Source: ZYF759 sp046297455
GTDB taxonomy: Bacteria; Pseudomonadota; Alphaproteobacteria; Rhizobiales; Rhizobiaceae
NCBI GenBank assembly: GCA_046297455.1
Contig: JBKBIT010000001.1
Span: 124,001 to 188,000, forward strand
Direction of reading: 5' to 3'
Length of the DNA: 64,000 bases
The notes under the pieces were generated by a model, which did no database searches, was not told the origin of the DNA, and was given only the letters and a program-made list of their open reading frames with translations. The translations under genes and the position numbers were made by a program. Below are positions 46,278 to 54,789 of the stretch, one piece after another (within the stretch, counting starts at the first letter, position 1; each line of letters begins with the position of its first letter).

Positions 46278-49200
46278 ATGTCCAGCCAGCCAGCCGTTCC
46301 GCAGCCTCCCGTCAAGCCGATTATCGGCAATCTTACGCAGATCGATACCGAGGCGCCCGTGCAACGCTTCATGGAGCTTGCGCGCCAGTACGGACCCTTC
46401 TTCAAGCTGCAAGTGTTCGGCCGGTCGATGTATATCGCGAGTTCGCAGGAACTGGTCGACGAACTCTGCGACGAGAGCCGGTTCGACAAACGTGTCCACG
46501 AGACCCTTGAAGAGGTCAGGGCGTTCGCCAAGGACGGGCTGTTCACGGCTCACAATGACGAACCCAACTGGGCCAAGGCACACCGTATCCTGATGCCGGC
46601 CTTCGGTCCCATCGGCGTGCGCGGCATGTTCGACCAGATGCTCGACATCGCCGATCAGATGTTCGTGCGCTGGGAGCGCTTCGGTCCCGACGAGGTGATC
46701 GACGTCGCCGACAACATGACGCGGTTGACGCTCGACACGATCGCGCTGTGTGGCTTCGACTACCGTTTCAACAGCTTCTACCAGGACCAGATGCATCCCT
46801 TCGTGGGCGCCATGGTCCGGGCGCTGCACGAATCCGGCCAGCGCACCAGCAGGCCGAAGCTTGTGAGCAATCTCATGCTGTCGACCGCCAGGCAGTATGA
46901 GGCCGACATTGACCTGATGCGCAAGGTCGCCGACGATTTAATCCGGGAGCGGCGCGCCGACCCGAACGGTGCGGAGAAGGACGACCTGCTCAACCGGATG
47001 CTTAATGGCATCGATCCTTTCACCGGCGAGAAGCTGAGCGATGAGAATATCGGCTACCAGATGATCACCTTCCTGATCGCCGGGCATGAAACCACCAGTG
47101 GCCTCCTGTCCTTCGTCACCTATTTCCTGCTGAAGAACCCGGACGTGCTGCAGAAGGCGAGAAGCCTGGTGGACGAGGTGCTGGGCGACGAGATCCCGCG
47201 CCTCGAGCATCTGGCACAGACGCGCTATCTCGAGCAGATCCTCATGGAGACCCTGCGCATCTGGCCGACCGCGCCCGCCTTCGGCGTCAAGCCGCTCAAG
47301 GACACCATGCTTGCCGGCAAGTATCCGTTGACCCCGGAGGATACGATCCTCGTGCTCCAACCCATGCTGCATCGCGATCCGAAGGTCTGGGACGACCCGG
47401 AAGCGTTCCGGCCGGAGCGTTTCGCGCCCGAGAACGCCGAGAAGCTGCCGCCCAATGCGTGGAAGCCGTTTGGCAACGGCGCGAGGGCGTGCATAGGGCG
47501 ACCCTTCGCCATGCAGGAGGCGCATCTTGTTCTGATGATGCTGCTGCAGCGGTTCGACTTCGTGCTCGACGACCCCTCCTACCAGTTGAAGGTTCACGAG
47601 ACGCTGACGCTCAAGCCGGAGAACCTGAGGATTCGCGCCCGGGCGCGCCGTTCCTCAGCCTCGCTGACCCGCAGCCCATCGGTCGCGCGCCAGACGCGGG
47701 TTCAGACCCATTCGACAGCCGCCACTGTGAAGGTCGATGCGGATGCGCCGCGCATGCTGGTTCTCTATGGCTCCAACACCGGCTCTGCGGAGGCGTTCGC
47801 CAACCGCATCGCGGCTGATGCCGCCGGACATGGTTTTGCCGCCACCGCTGCGCCGCTGGACGACCATGCCGGCCGGCTGCCCAAGGATGGGGCGCTCGTC
47901 GTCGTCACCGCCTCCTATGAAGGCCAGCCGCCGGACAATGCGCGCCAGTTCGTGGCCAATGTCGAGGCGCTGGGGGCCGACGCGCTTTCGGGCGTCAGCT
48001 TCGCTGTTTTCGGCTGCGGCAACCGGCAATGGGCGCGGACCTACCAGGCGATCCCCAAGCGCATCGACGCGGCCCTGGAAAAGGCCGGGGCCGCCCGTTT
48101 CGCCGAGCGCGGCGAGGCGGATTCGGGCGGCGACTTCTTCGGCGCCTTTGACGAGTGGTATGCCGATTTCTGGCCGGCCGCCTCTGGCGCTTTCGGCAAG
48201 GAGGCCGTGGCTGGCGCACCGTCCGGCAAGCTGGAGATATCCTTCCTACCCGGTGCGCGGGAAAGCGCCTTGCAGCTCGGCGATCTCAAACTGGGCAGGG
48301 TGGTCGAGAACCGCGAGTTGGTGGACATGGATGCCCCCAATGCGCGCTCCAAGCGCCACATCGAGTTCGCGCTGCCGGAGGGGATGACCTATCAGGCAGG
48401 CGACTATCTTGCTGTGCTGGCCCGCAATCCCGAAGGCGCCGTCGATCGCGTGCTTCGGCGCTTCGGGCTCGCCCGCGATACCCAGATCGTCATATCCGGC
48501 AGTTCGGCCGCCACCGGTCTGCCGATCGGTCACCCGGTCTCCTGCGGGGACCTGCTCGACAGCTATGTCGAGCTTGCCCAGCCGGCCACAAGGGCGCAGG
48601 TCGCGGCCCTTGCCGCCGCCACGCGCTGCCCACCCGAAAAGACCCCGCTTCAAGAACTCGCGGGAGAGAAGTACGAAGCGGAAGTGCTCGGCAAGCGCAT
48701 CAGCGTGATCGATCTTCTGGACCGCTTCCAGGCCTGCGAGATCGATTTCGCCGTATATCTTTCGATGCTGCCGCCGATGAAGGCACGGCAATATTCGATC
48801 TCCTCGTCGCCGCTGTGGAAGGCCGACCACCTGACGCTGACGATCGCGGTGGTCGACGCGCCGGCGCTGTCGGGCCACGGCCGCTATCAGGGTGTCGCTT
48901 CCAGCTATCTCGCCTCGCTTCAACCCGGCGACCGCGTATCGATCGCCGTCAGGGCCTCGAATACAAGGTTCCATCCGCCGGCCGCTCCGCAGACGCCTAT
49001 GATCATGATCTGTGCGGGGTCCGGCATCGCGCCGTTCCGCGGGTTCCTGCAGGATCGCGCAGCGCAGAAGGCCGAGGGCAGGGATGTCGGGCCGGCACTC
49101 CTCTTCTTTGGCACGAACCACCCCGACATCGACTATCTCTACCGGGACGAACTGGCAGCATGGGAGCGCGACGGCGTCGTCGAAGTGCTGCCCGCCTTCA

Positions 49201-49454
49201 CCGACCGCCCCGACGGCGAGATATGTTTCGTGCAAAACCGCGTCTGGGCCGAGCGCGAGCGCATTGCGGAACTGTTCGAGCGTGGCGCGACCGTCTTCGT
49301 CTGCGGCGACGGTAGGCATATGGCGCCGGCCGTGCGCCAAACGCTGATCCGTATCTACCGGGAGACGACGGGAGCATCGGAGACCGAAGCCGACCGGTGG
49401 GCCGACCAGGTCGAGCGCGAGCACGGCCGTTACGTCGCGGATGTGTTCGCCTGA
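46278..49454 (+). CDS. self-sufficient cytochrome P450-NADPH reductase fusion (CYP102 type)
   Basis: A 1058-aa single-chain monooxygenase like P450 BM3. The haem domain (about 1-460) has the I-helix motif AGHETTSG, ExxR (ETLR) and the haem Cys (about 405) in PFGNGARACIGRP; the Phe that gates the pocket in BM3 is kept (KDGLFTAHND). A flavodoxin-like FMN domain follows (LVLYGSNTGSAEAFA, from about 495), then FAD (ARQYSISSSP) and NADPH (CAGSGIAPFRGFLQDR) domains ending YVADVFA. It hydroxylates fatty acids or similar amphiphiles. The ATG at 46278 has GAGGTGAG just upstream; a GTG at 46269 is the alternative. Confidence 0.93.
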   Translation: MSSQPAVPQPPVKPIIGNLTQIDTEAPVQRFMELARQYGPFFKLQVFGRSMYIASSQELVDELCDESRFDKRVHETLEEVRAFAKDGLFTAHNDEPNWAKAHRILMPAFGPIGVRGMFDQMLDIADQMFVRWERFGPDEVIDVADNMTRLTLDTIALCGFDYRFNSFYQDQMHPFVGAMVRALHESGQRTSRPKLVSNLMLSTARQYEADIDLMRKVADDLIRERRADPNGAEKDDLLNRMLNGIDPFTGEKLSDENIGYQMITFLIAGHETTSGLLSFVTYFLLKNPDVLQKARSLVDEVLGDEIPRLEHLAQTRYLEQILMETLRIWPTAPAFGVKPLKDTMLAGKYPLTPEDTILVLQPMLHRDPKVWDDPEAFRPERFAPENAEKLPPNAWKPFGNGARACIGRPFAMQEAHLVLMMLLQRFDFVLDDPSYQLKVHETLTLKPENLRIRARARRSSASLTRSPSVARQTRVQTHSTAATVKVDADAPRMLVLYGSNTGSAEAFANRIAADAAGHGFAATAAPLDDHAGRLPKDGALVVVTASYEGQPPDNARQFVANVEALGADALSGVSFAVFGCGNRQWARTYQAIPKRIDAALEKAGAARFAERGEADSGGDFFGAFDEWYADFWPAASGAFGKEAVAGAPSGKLEISFLPGARESALQLGDLKLGRVVENRELVDMDAPNARSKRHIEFALPEGMTYQAGDYLAVLARNPEGAVDRVLRRFGLARDTQIVISGSSAATGLPIGHPVSCGDLLDSYVELAQPATRAQVAALAAATRCPPEKTPLQELAGEKYEAEVLGKRISVIDLLDRFQACEIDFAVYLSMLPPMKARQYSISSSPLWKADHLTLTIAVVDAPALSGHGRYQGVASSYLASLQPGDRVSIAVRASNTRFHPPAAPQTPMIMICAGSGIAPFRGFLQDRAAQKAEGRDVGPALLFFGTNHPDIDYLYRDELAAWERDGVVEVLPAFTDRPDGEICFVQNRVWAERERIAELFERGATVFVCGDGRHMAPAVRQTLIRIYRETTGASETEADRWADQVEREHGRYVADVFA

Positions 49455-49472
49455 TCGAGCGCCATCTGGACG

Positions 49473-50054
49473 TCACGCACGAACGGGCGAGGGCTCTTCG
49501 ACGAGGTTCGGGCCGGCAAGCGCCCTGTACTGCCGCTGTTGCCAGATGAGCGGTGACCTGCCGCTGGCGAGGTCGATGTCGGCCACTCCGCCCACGATCA
49601 GCAGGTGCGTCCCCGCATCGACGGTACCGAGCACGGCACAGTCCATCGCAGCGACGGCGCCGAGAAGTCGCGGGTGGCCGGAAGTCCACGATGTCCATCG
49701 GCCCGTGTCGAAGCGATGCTGCGGCTCGACCTTGCCGGCGAAGGCATCGGCGATCGCGTCCTGGTCGAGGGCCAGCATCGCGAAGGAAAAGCCGCCCGTC
49801 TTGACGATGTGATCGACGAGCCGGCTGGACATGTCGATCGAGACCAGAATGGAGGGGGGTTCGACGGAAAGGGAGAATGTCGAGGTGACGGTGCGTCCGA
49901 GCCGTTCCGTGCCCAGTTGCGTGGTTACCAGGCATGCGGTCGATGCCATCGCGGCCATGGATTCGCGGAAGGTCCTGATATCCGCAAAGGGCCGCGGCGC
50001 CTGCTGAAGGCGCAGGGTTTCCGGCGCCGGGACACTGTCGGGGTCAGGGTTCAT
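49473..50054 (-). CDS. flavin reductase-like FMN-binding protein
   Basis: A 193-aa protein of the flavin-reductase/HpaC family, with TVTSTFSLSVEPPSILVSIDMSSR (flavin phosphate and isoalloxazine contacts) and the HLLIVGGVADID-type core. These proteins supply reduced flavin to partner monooxygenases or act as single flavoproteins. It converges on the P450 gene with an 18-bp gap, so it is not an obvious operon partner; the P450 carries its own reductase and should not need it. Confidence 0.82.
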   Translation of the reverse strand: MNPDPDSVPAPETLRLQQAPRPFADIRTFRESMAAMASTACLVTTQLGTERLGRTVTSTFSLSVEPPSILVSIDMSSRLVDHIVKTGGFSFAMLALDQDAIADAFAGKVEPQHRFDTGRWTSWTSGHPRLLGAVAAMDCAVLGTVDAGTHLLIVGGVADIDLASGRSPLIWQQRQYRALAGPNLVEEPSPVRA

Positions 50055-50156
50055 GAGCCTTCTCCCGGATGCTCGGAAAAGAGATCCCGCAGCTGGCAGT
50101 CTTCGGTGACGACATGGGGCATTTGAGGTCCGGCGGCTCGATGAACGACGCGGCGG

Positions 50157-50183
50157 GGCCGCGCTTCGACGGAAAGCGCGGCC
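50157..50183 (-). terminator. hairpin downstream of sodB
   Basis: Ten-base perfect arms, GGCCGCGCTT and AAGCGCGGCC, with a seven-base loop, 16 bases after the sodB stop. The rest of the 145-bp gap towards the flavin reductase gene shows no gene. Confidence 0.55.
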
Positions 50184-50199
50184 GGCAACAGGCTGGCGA

Positions 50200-50802
50200 T
50201 CAGCCGAGATTGGCTTCGGCGAATTCGTAGTTGGCCAGATTGTCGAGGAAGTTCGTCACGTAGTCGGGGCGACGGTTGCGGAAATCGACATAGTAGCTGT
50301 GTTCCCACACGTCGAGGCCGAGCAGGGGCTTGCCCTCGCCGGTCGCCAGGGGGTTCGAACCGTTGGGGGTCTTGGTTGCCTTCAGCTTGCCGTCGGGGCC
50401 GAGAACCAGCCACGCCCAGCCGGAGCCGAACTGCGTGGTCGCGGCGGTCTTGAACGCGTCCTTGAAGGCATCGACCGATCCGAAATCCTCCCTGATCTTG
50501 GCTTCGAGCTTGCCGGGCATCTTGCCGCCGGTCGGCGACAGGGCGTTCCAGAAGTGGATGTGGTTCCAATGCTGGCCGGCATTGTTGAAGACCGGCGCGA
50601 GATCGGCCTTGCCATTGGCGAAGGCGACGATCTCTTCCAGCGACTTGCCCTGCAGATCGCCATTCTTCTCCACGGAGCCGTTCAACGCCGTCACATAGGC
50701 CTGATGGTGCTTGCCGTGGTGCAGTTCCAGCGTCTCCTGGCTCATGCCGCGTTCTGCAAGGGCGGAATGGGCATAGGAAAGGGCGGGGAGTTCGAAAGTC
50801 AT
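50200..50802 (-). CDS. sodB: superoxide dismutase (Fe/Mn family)
   Basis: A 200-aa cytoplasmic enzyme that converts superoxide to peroxide and oxygen. Metal ligands are visible in LHHGKHHQAY, HWNHIHFW and the DVWEHSYY motif. The Gln in NAGQHWNH sits where FeSODs keep theirs, favouring iron. The ATG at 50802 gives the usual MTFELPALSYAHSAL start; an ATG at 50859 would add 19 residues without support. It is divergent from a Cys-rich regulator gene. Confidence 0.93.
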   Translation of the reverse strand: MTFELPALSYAHSALAERGMSQETLELHHGKHHQAYVTALNGSVEKNGDLQGKSLEEIVAFANGKADLAPVFNNAGQHWNHIHFWNALSPTGGKMPGKLEAKIREDFGSVDAFKDAFKTAATTQFGSGWAWLVLGPDGKLKATKTPNGSNPLATGEGKPLLGLDVWEHSYYVDFRNRRPDYVTNFLDNLANYEFAEANLG

Positions 50803-50851
50803 GGGGATCTCCTTCAGGGAGCGCGCTTGCAATTGCTGAGCGGCGCGGTTA

Positions 50852-50875
50852 TTTTCCAAGTAAGTGCTTTGAAAA
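50852..50875. promoter_or_regulatory. inverted repeat in the sodB/regulator divergent promoter
   Basis: TTTTCCAAG, six bases, then CTTTGAAAA: the arms match at eight of nine positions. It lies 14 bp before the regulator start and 49 bp before sodB, well placed for a dimeric regulator acting on both genes. Confidence 0.55.
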
Positions 50876-50889
50876 ACAATCGGCGGAAT

Positions 50890-51555
50890 ATGTCAAGCTA
50901 CGCCTTGGATAATTCTCAGTGGTCACCACGCAGCCCCGCCGAGCGCATTCTCATGGCGCTCAAGATGCATGGCGCGCTGACCGCCGCGGCGCTCGGCCAG
51001 AAGCTTGGCACGACGGGCGAAGCCGCGCGCCAGCAACTCGTGCGGCTGGCCGACGAGGGGCTGGTCACGGCGCAGAGCGTTCCGACGGGGGTGGGGCGGC
51101 CGACCCAGACCTGGGAGCTGACGCCGGTGGCGCAGTCACGCTTCCCCGACACGCATGGGGCGTTGACCGTGCAACTGCTCGACATCATCCGCGACAGTCT
51201 CGGGGAGAAGGCTCTCGACGGCATCATCATGAAGCGGGAGGAGGACACGCGTGCTGCCTACGAGGCTGCGCTGGCCCAGCAGCATGAGCTGCGCGACCGC
51301 GTCGCCACCCTGGCCGGGCTGCGGTCGGCGGAGGGCTACATGGCGGAGTGGCGGGAAGAAGAGGACGGCTCGCTTGTCCTGATCGAGAACCATTGCCCGA
51401 TCTGCGCCGCCGCCACATCCTGCCAGGGGTTCTGCCGGGCGGAGTTGCAGGTCTTCCGCGCGGTCCTCGGGCCGGCTGCAAAGGTCGAGCGCACCGAACA
51501 CATCGTCAAGGGCGGGCGCCGCTGCACCTATGTTATCAGCGAGGCGGACGCATGA
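50890..51555 (+). CDS. COG2345-type regulator with Cys cluster (SufR-like)
   Basis: A 221-aa regulator. The N-terminal winged helix (RILMALKMHGALTAAALGQKLGTTGEAARQQL) is followed by a C-terminal domain with four closely spaced Cys in ENHCPICAAATSCQGFCRAEL. SufR-type relatives use such Cys to hold an oxygen- or NO-sensitive iron-sulfur cluster. Its stop overlaps the truncated haemoglobin start by ATGA, and it is divergent from sodB, so a redox- or NO-responsive role is likely. The ATG at 50890 is the natural start; the frame upstream crosses sodB. Confidence 0.8.
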   Translation: MSSYALDNSQWSPRSPAERILMALKMHGALTAAALGQKLGTTGEAARQQLVRLADEGLVTAQSVPTGVGRPTQTWELTPVAQSRFPDTHGALTVQLLDIIRDSLGEKALDGIIMKREEDTRAAYEAALAQQHELRDRVATLAGLRSAEGYMAEWREEEDGSLVLIENHCPICAAATSCQGFCRAELQVFRAVLGPAAKVERTEHIVKGGRRCTYVISEADA

Positions 51556-52052
51556 GCGGTTCGACCGGTTCCGATGCGGGCGCGCGACTGCGCCGCAACG
51601 GGTCGTTTTCGCCCGACGGCCTCGACGAGGCGATGATCCGCGAGGTGGTTCGCCGCTTCTACGCCATGGCGCGGGACGACGCGCTCATCGGCCCCGTCTT
51701 CAGGCAGGCGGTGCCCGACGAAAGGTGGCAGGATCATCTCGACACGATCGTCGACTTCTGGAGTTCCATGCTGCTGGGCAGCGGGCGCTATCAGGGCCGC
51801 CCGCTGCGCAAGCATCTGGAACTGCCCGAATTGGGCGATGCGCATTTTCGCCGGTGGCTTGCCCTTTTCCGCCTCACCGTGAACGAGGTCTGCCCGCCGC
51901 CCGTCGCGGCGCTGTTCGTCGACAGGTCCGAGCGCGTCGCCAATTCCTTCCGCCTCAACATCCGCATGCATCGTGGCGAGGATCTGCTTCACCTCAAGCC
52001 GCTTACGCGGGAAGATTTTCCGCCGGGGAGCGAGGACGACGGAAAAGCTTGA
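51552..52052 (+). CDS. group III truncated haemoglobin
   Basis: A 166-aa globin with the group III core: EAMIREVVRRFYAMARDDALIGPVF, then WQDHLDTIVDFWSSMLLGSGRYQG and the proximal His in GDAHFRRWLALFRLTV. Group III globins bind O2/NO tightly and are linked to NO or redox handling. The first 25 or so residues are an extra low-complexity leader and the C-terminus has an acidic/basic tail, so the protein is longer than the usual 130-140 aa. It is co-translated with the Cys-cluster regulator. Confidence 0.85.
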   Translation: MSGSTGSDAGARLRRNGSFSPDGLDEAMIREVVRRFYAMARDDALIGPVFRQAVPDERWQDHLDTIVDFWSSMLLGSGRYQGRPLRKHLELPELGDAHFRRWLALFRLTVNEVCPPPVAALFVDRSERVANSFRLNIRMHRGEDLLHLKPLTREDFPPGSEDDGKA

Positions 52053-52149
52053 GATGGTCGTGCGGGGGACGGCGTCTATGCGCCTGACCCTCGCTAGGCG
52101 GCCATCTGGACGACGCCCCCGCCCGGCAGCACCGGTGCAGGGGAGCCCC

Positions 52150-52370
52150 AATGAAAAGAAGGCGGGCAAGGCAGCCCGACTGCGACTCATCCAGCGCGTC
52201 GCACAGCCATGCCACCGGCCAAGTCCATCGGTACTTCGCCATGAAAGCGAACCTCATATCGCTGCCCTCGCGGAAGAGGCTGGGGCCTTTTTTGGGATGT
52301 CGCGATGCGTCTTCAGCTTCGCGACTTCCTTGTTCCGCCGATCGATCTCGAGGTGTTCCGGCTGACCTTC
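52150..52370 (-). pseudogene. degraded IS3-family transposase fragment (end of orfA, start of orfB)
   Basis: On the minus strand one frame reads EIDRRNKEVAKLKTHRDIPKK, ending at a stop at 52254; this is the leucine-zipper tail of IS3 OrfA (consensus ERDILKKAAAYFAKE-like). Overlapping it, an ATG at 52257 opens MRFAFMAKYRWTWPVAWLCD, the N-terminus of an IS3-type OrfB, which decays after about 30 residues. The overlapping orfA/orfB layout is typical of IS3. Neither the DDE domain nor terminal repeats are present, so it is an old relic. Confidence 0.65.
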
Positions 52371-52503
52371 CTTCCTTGCATTTCCATTTTCCAGTTCCGT
52401 CAAACACTCTATCTCGGTGTCCGCGAAATCGGCAGCAGGCCCGCGAGAACACGCTTTCTGGGAGGGGAAGACAGCAGTTCTCGGCCGCGTCTGGCACCTC
52501 GGG

Positions 52504-52519
52504 TTAACGTTTCATTAAC
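52504..52519 (+). promoter_or_regulatory. CtrA box upstream of minC
   Basis: TTAA-N7-TTAAC (TTAA at 52504-52507, TTAAC at 52515-52519), a perfect match to the alphaproteobacterial CtrA consensus, 49 bp before the minC GTG. A further TTAACC half-site is at 52551-52556 and a TTAAC follows the start. CtrA is known to regulate min genes in Sinorhizobium meliloti; the sign of control here is not readable. Confidence 0.72.
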
Positions 52520-52568
52520 CATTTTCGCGCTACGTCTTGGCAACCATAAATTAACCAAGATCACCGCT

Positions 52569-53303
52569 GTGTTAACGAAACCCCGGCCCATCCGCCTCAA
52601 GGGGCGGTCCTTTCTCGCTCTGTCGCTCGCCCCGGAACTGCCTTTCGAGGATTGGCTGGTCGGGCTCGACGACCTCGCCGCCCGCTCCGCCGGCTTCTTT
52701 CTGAGGCGCCCGGTTGTGCTGGATGTGGGCGGGCTCGACATCGACAAGGCGGAACTGCGCGCGCTCGTCGACGAGCTTGGCCAGCGCAATGTCCGCATCA
52801 TGGGTATCGAGGGCGCGCGCCAGTCGCTGCTCGGTCCCGATTTGCCACCGGCGATGAGCGAGGGGCGCCCGGCAACGGATTTCGATCCATCGGCCGAAGC
52901 CGCTGCAGCCGAAGGCAGCGCGGCTCTGGCGGTCGAGCCTGTCCCGATTGTCATGCCGGCTGCCGCGCCGGCCACCGGCTCTCTGGTTGTCACCGAACCC
53001 GTGCGATCGGGCCAGTCGGTCTTCTTCGCTGAAGGCGATGTCACCATCGTCGGCTCGGTTGCCTCGGGCGCCGAAGTCGTCGCCGGTGGCTCAATTCATG
53101 TCTACGGCACGTTGAGAGGACGGGTCCTGGCCGGAGCCAATGGCAACGGCGCCGCACGCATCTTCTGCCGAAGGCTGGAAGCCGAGCTGATGGCCGTCGA
53201 CGGGTTCTACCTGACGGCCGAGGACATGGAGCCGGATCTGCGGGGACAAGCGGTGCAGGCATGGCTGGAAGGCCAGGCGCTGAAGACGGCAATTTTGGGC
53301 TGA
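52569..53303 (+). CDS. minC: septum site-determining protein MinC
   Basis: A 244-aa division inhibitor. The N-terminal domain (LKGRSFLALSLAPELPFEDWLVGL) blocks FtsZ assembly; an Ala/Pro/Glu-rich linker (about 95-135) leads to the C-terminal right-handed beta-helix (EGDVTIVGSVASGAEVVAGG, IHVYGTLRGRVLAGA) that binds MinD. The GTG at 52569 opens the protein after the promoter AT-rich stretch; the longer in-frame reading upstream crosses the promoter and IS relic. It is followed by minD after 31 bp. Confidence 0.9.
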   Translation: MLTKPRPIRLKGRSFLALSLAPELPFEDWLVGLDDLAARSAGFFLRRPVVLDVGGLDIDKAELRALVDELGQRNVRIMGIEGARQSLLGPDLPPAMSEGRPATDFDPSAEAAAAEGSAALAVEPVPIVMPAAAPATGSLVVTEPVRSGQSVFFAEGDVTIVGSVASGAEVVAGGSIHVYGTLRGRVLAGANGNGAARIFCRRLEAELMAVDGFYLTAEDMEPDLRGQAVQAWLEGQALKTAILG

Positions 53304-53334
53304 CTGGCGGAAAGTTCCACTACAGGAGAGGTCG

Positions 53335-54150
53335 ATGGGCAAGGTTATCGTTGTAACGTCCGGCAAGGGCGGCGTGGGCAAGACCACGTCGGCGGCTGCA
53401 CTTGGCGCGGCACTCGCGCAGGGCGGAGAGAAGGTCGTGGTCGTCGACTTCGACGTCGGTCTGCGCAATCTCGACCTCGTGATGGGCGCGGAACGGCGGG
53501 TCGTCTATGATCTCGTCAACGTGATTCAGGGAGAGGCGAAGCTCACCCAGGCGCTGATCCGCGACAAGCGCGTCGAGACGCTTTACCTCCTGCCGGCCTC
53601 TCAGACCCGCGATAAGGACAACCTGACGCCCGAAGGCGTGGAAAAGGTCATCGGGGCCCTGAAGAAGGCCTTCGACTGGGTGATTTGCGACAGCCCCGCG
53701 GGCATCGAGCGCGGCGCGACCCTTGCCATGCGCCATGCCGACACCGCCATCGTTGTCACCAACCCGGAAGTGTCGTCGGTACGCGATTCCGACCGGATCA
53801 TCGGCCTGCTCGATTCCAAGACGCTCAAGGCTGAGAACGGCGAGCGGATGGATAAGCACCTGTTGCTCACCCGTTACGATCCCAATCGGGCCGAGCGCGG
53901 CGACATGCTGAAGGTCGACGATGTGCTCGAGATCCTGTCGATCCCGCTGCTGGGCATCATTCCGGAGAGCATGGACGTGCTGCGCGCCTCCAATCTCGGC
54001 TCGCCGGTCACGTTGGCGGACGAGGAAAGCGCCCCGGCACGGGCCTATTTCGACGCCGCGCGGCGCCTCAAGGGTGAAGCCCTGCCGGTCACGATCCCCG
54101 GCGAGAGGCGCGGTTTCTTCGGCAAGTTCTTCGGAAGGAAGGCGGCATGA
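53335..54150 (+). CDS. minD: septum site-determining ATPase MinD
   Basis: A 271-aa deviant-Walker ATPase (SGKGGVGKTTS, residues 8-18) with the switch segments DFDVGLRNLDL and CDSPAGIERGA. The C-terminal amphipathic helix (RRGFFGKFFGRKAA) anchors it reversibly to the membrane, where it recruits MinC and is cycled by MinE. AGGAGAGG precedes the ATG, and the stop overlaps minE by ATGA. Confidence 0.95.
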   Translation: MGKVIVVTSGKGGVGKTTSAAALGAALAQGGEKVVVVDFDVGLRNLDLVMGAERRVVYDLVNVIQGEAKLTQALIRDKRVETLYLLPASQTRDKDNLTPEGVEKVIGALKKAFDWVICDSPAGIERGATLAMRHADTAIVVTNPEVSSVRDSDRIIGLLDSKTLKAENGERMDKHLLLTRYDPNRAERGDMLKVDDVLEILSIPLLGIIPESMDVLRASNLGSPVTLADEESAPARAYFDAARRLKGEALPVTIPGERRGFFGKFFGRKAA

Positions 54151-54428
54151 ACCTGTTCAGGCTATTCTCCCGGAACCAGTCGGCGCCGGCCGCTCGTGAA
54201 CGCCTGCAGGTTCTGCTCGCGCACGAACGCGCAAGTACCGGTGGCTCTGATCTGGTTTCTAAGCTGCGCGACGAAATCCTCAAGGTCATTTCCAAGCACA
54301 TGCAGATCGACCAGGACAAGGTCAGCGTGCGAATGGAGCGTGGCGAGCAGGTCTCGACACTCGCCGTCGACATCGAAATCCCGTTCACCCCCGGCAAGCC
54401 GGCCGCCGCCGGCAAAAAAGCGGCCTGA
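54147..54428 (+). CDS. minE: cell division topological specificity factor MinE
   Basis: A 93-aa protein with the N-terminal membrane- and MinD-contact region (LFRLFSRNQSAPAARERLQVLLAHER) and the C-terminal dimerisation domain (EILKVISKHMQIDQDKVSVRME). It triggers MinD ATP hydrolysis to produce pole-to-pole oscillation. Last of the three min genes and translationally coupled to minD. Confidence 0.93.
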   Translation: MNLFRLFSRNQSAPAARERLQVLLAHERASTGGSDLVSKLRDEILKVISKHMQIDQDKVSVRMERGEQVSTLAVDIEIPFTPGKPAAAGKKAA

Positions 54429-54499
54429 TCGACCGCTCGTCTCGCACCTTCCCGGGTGCGGTGCACGATAGCGCATGCCATATCCACAGGAGCAATCAC

Positions 54500-54682
54500 G
54501 TGACCCGCATTGAACTACTGGAAAGGCTGAAGGAAATCCAGAAGTCGCCCCACAATCAGGGACGCGACATCACCACCATCAGCGCGGTCTTGTCGAATCA
54601 GGCGCTGGCCCGCCACATCGAAGTGTGCGAACAGGCTGCGGGTTTCAAACCGGTCTCGCAAGATCGCGCAAACGCGGCGTAG
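54500..54682 (+). CDS. 60-aa hypothetical protein downstream of minE
   Basis: Starting at a GTG with AGGAGC seven bases upstream, the frame encodes a soluble, largely helical peptide (MTRIELLERLKEIQKSP, then ISAVLSNQALARHIEVCEQAAGF). The good ribosome site and codon use support expression. No domain is recognised. It is 71 bp after minE and may be co-transcribed, but a role in division is not shown. A GTG at 54461 is a less likely start. Confidence 0.5.
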   Translation: MTRIELLERLKEIQKSPHNQGRDITTISAVLSNQALARHIEVCEQAAGFKPVSQDRANAA

Positions 54683-54789
54683 CAACCCGCCAATATCCGG
54701 TTGCAATTGCGTGCCACGCACCAAGCGACCATAGGTGCATCGGCCTCGTTCTTGGCTGGCTGCTCGGCCTGGCAAAACCGATACGACCG

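Larger units (their letters stand above)
52053..52568. other. 516-bp gene-poor stretch with IS relic and minC promoter
   Basis: From left to right it holds about 100 bp without a recognisable feature, a decayed IS3-family fragment on the minus strand (about 52150-52370), about 130 bp of unassigned sequence, then an AT-rich promoter stretch with TTAAC motifs (52501-52560). No intact gene is supported. Confidence 0.7.
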
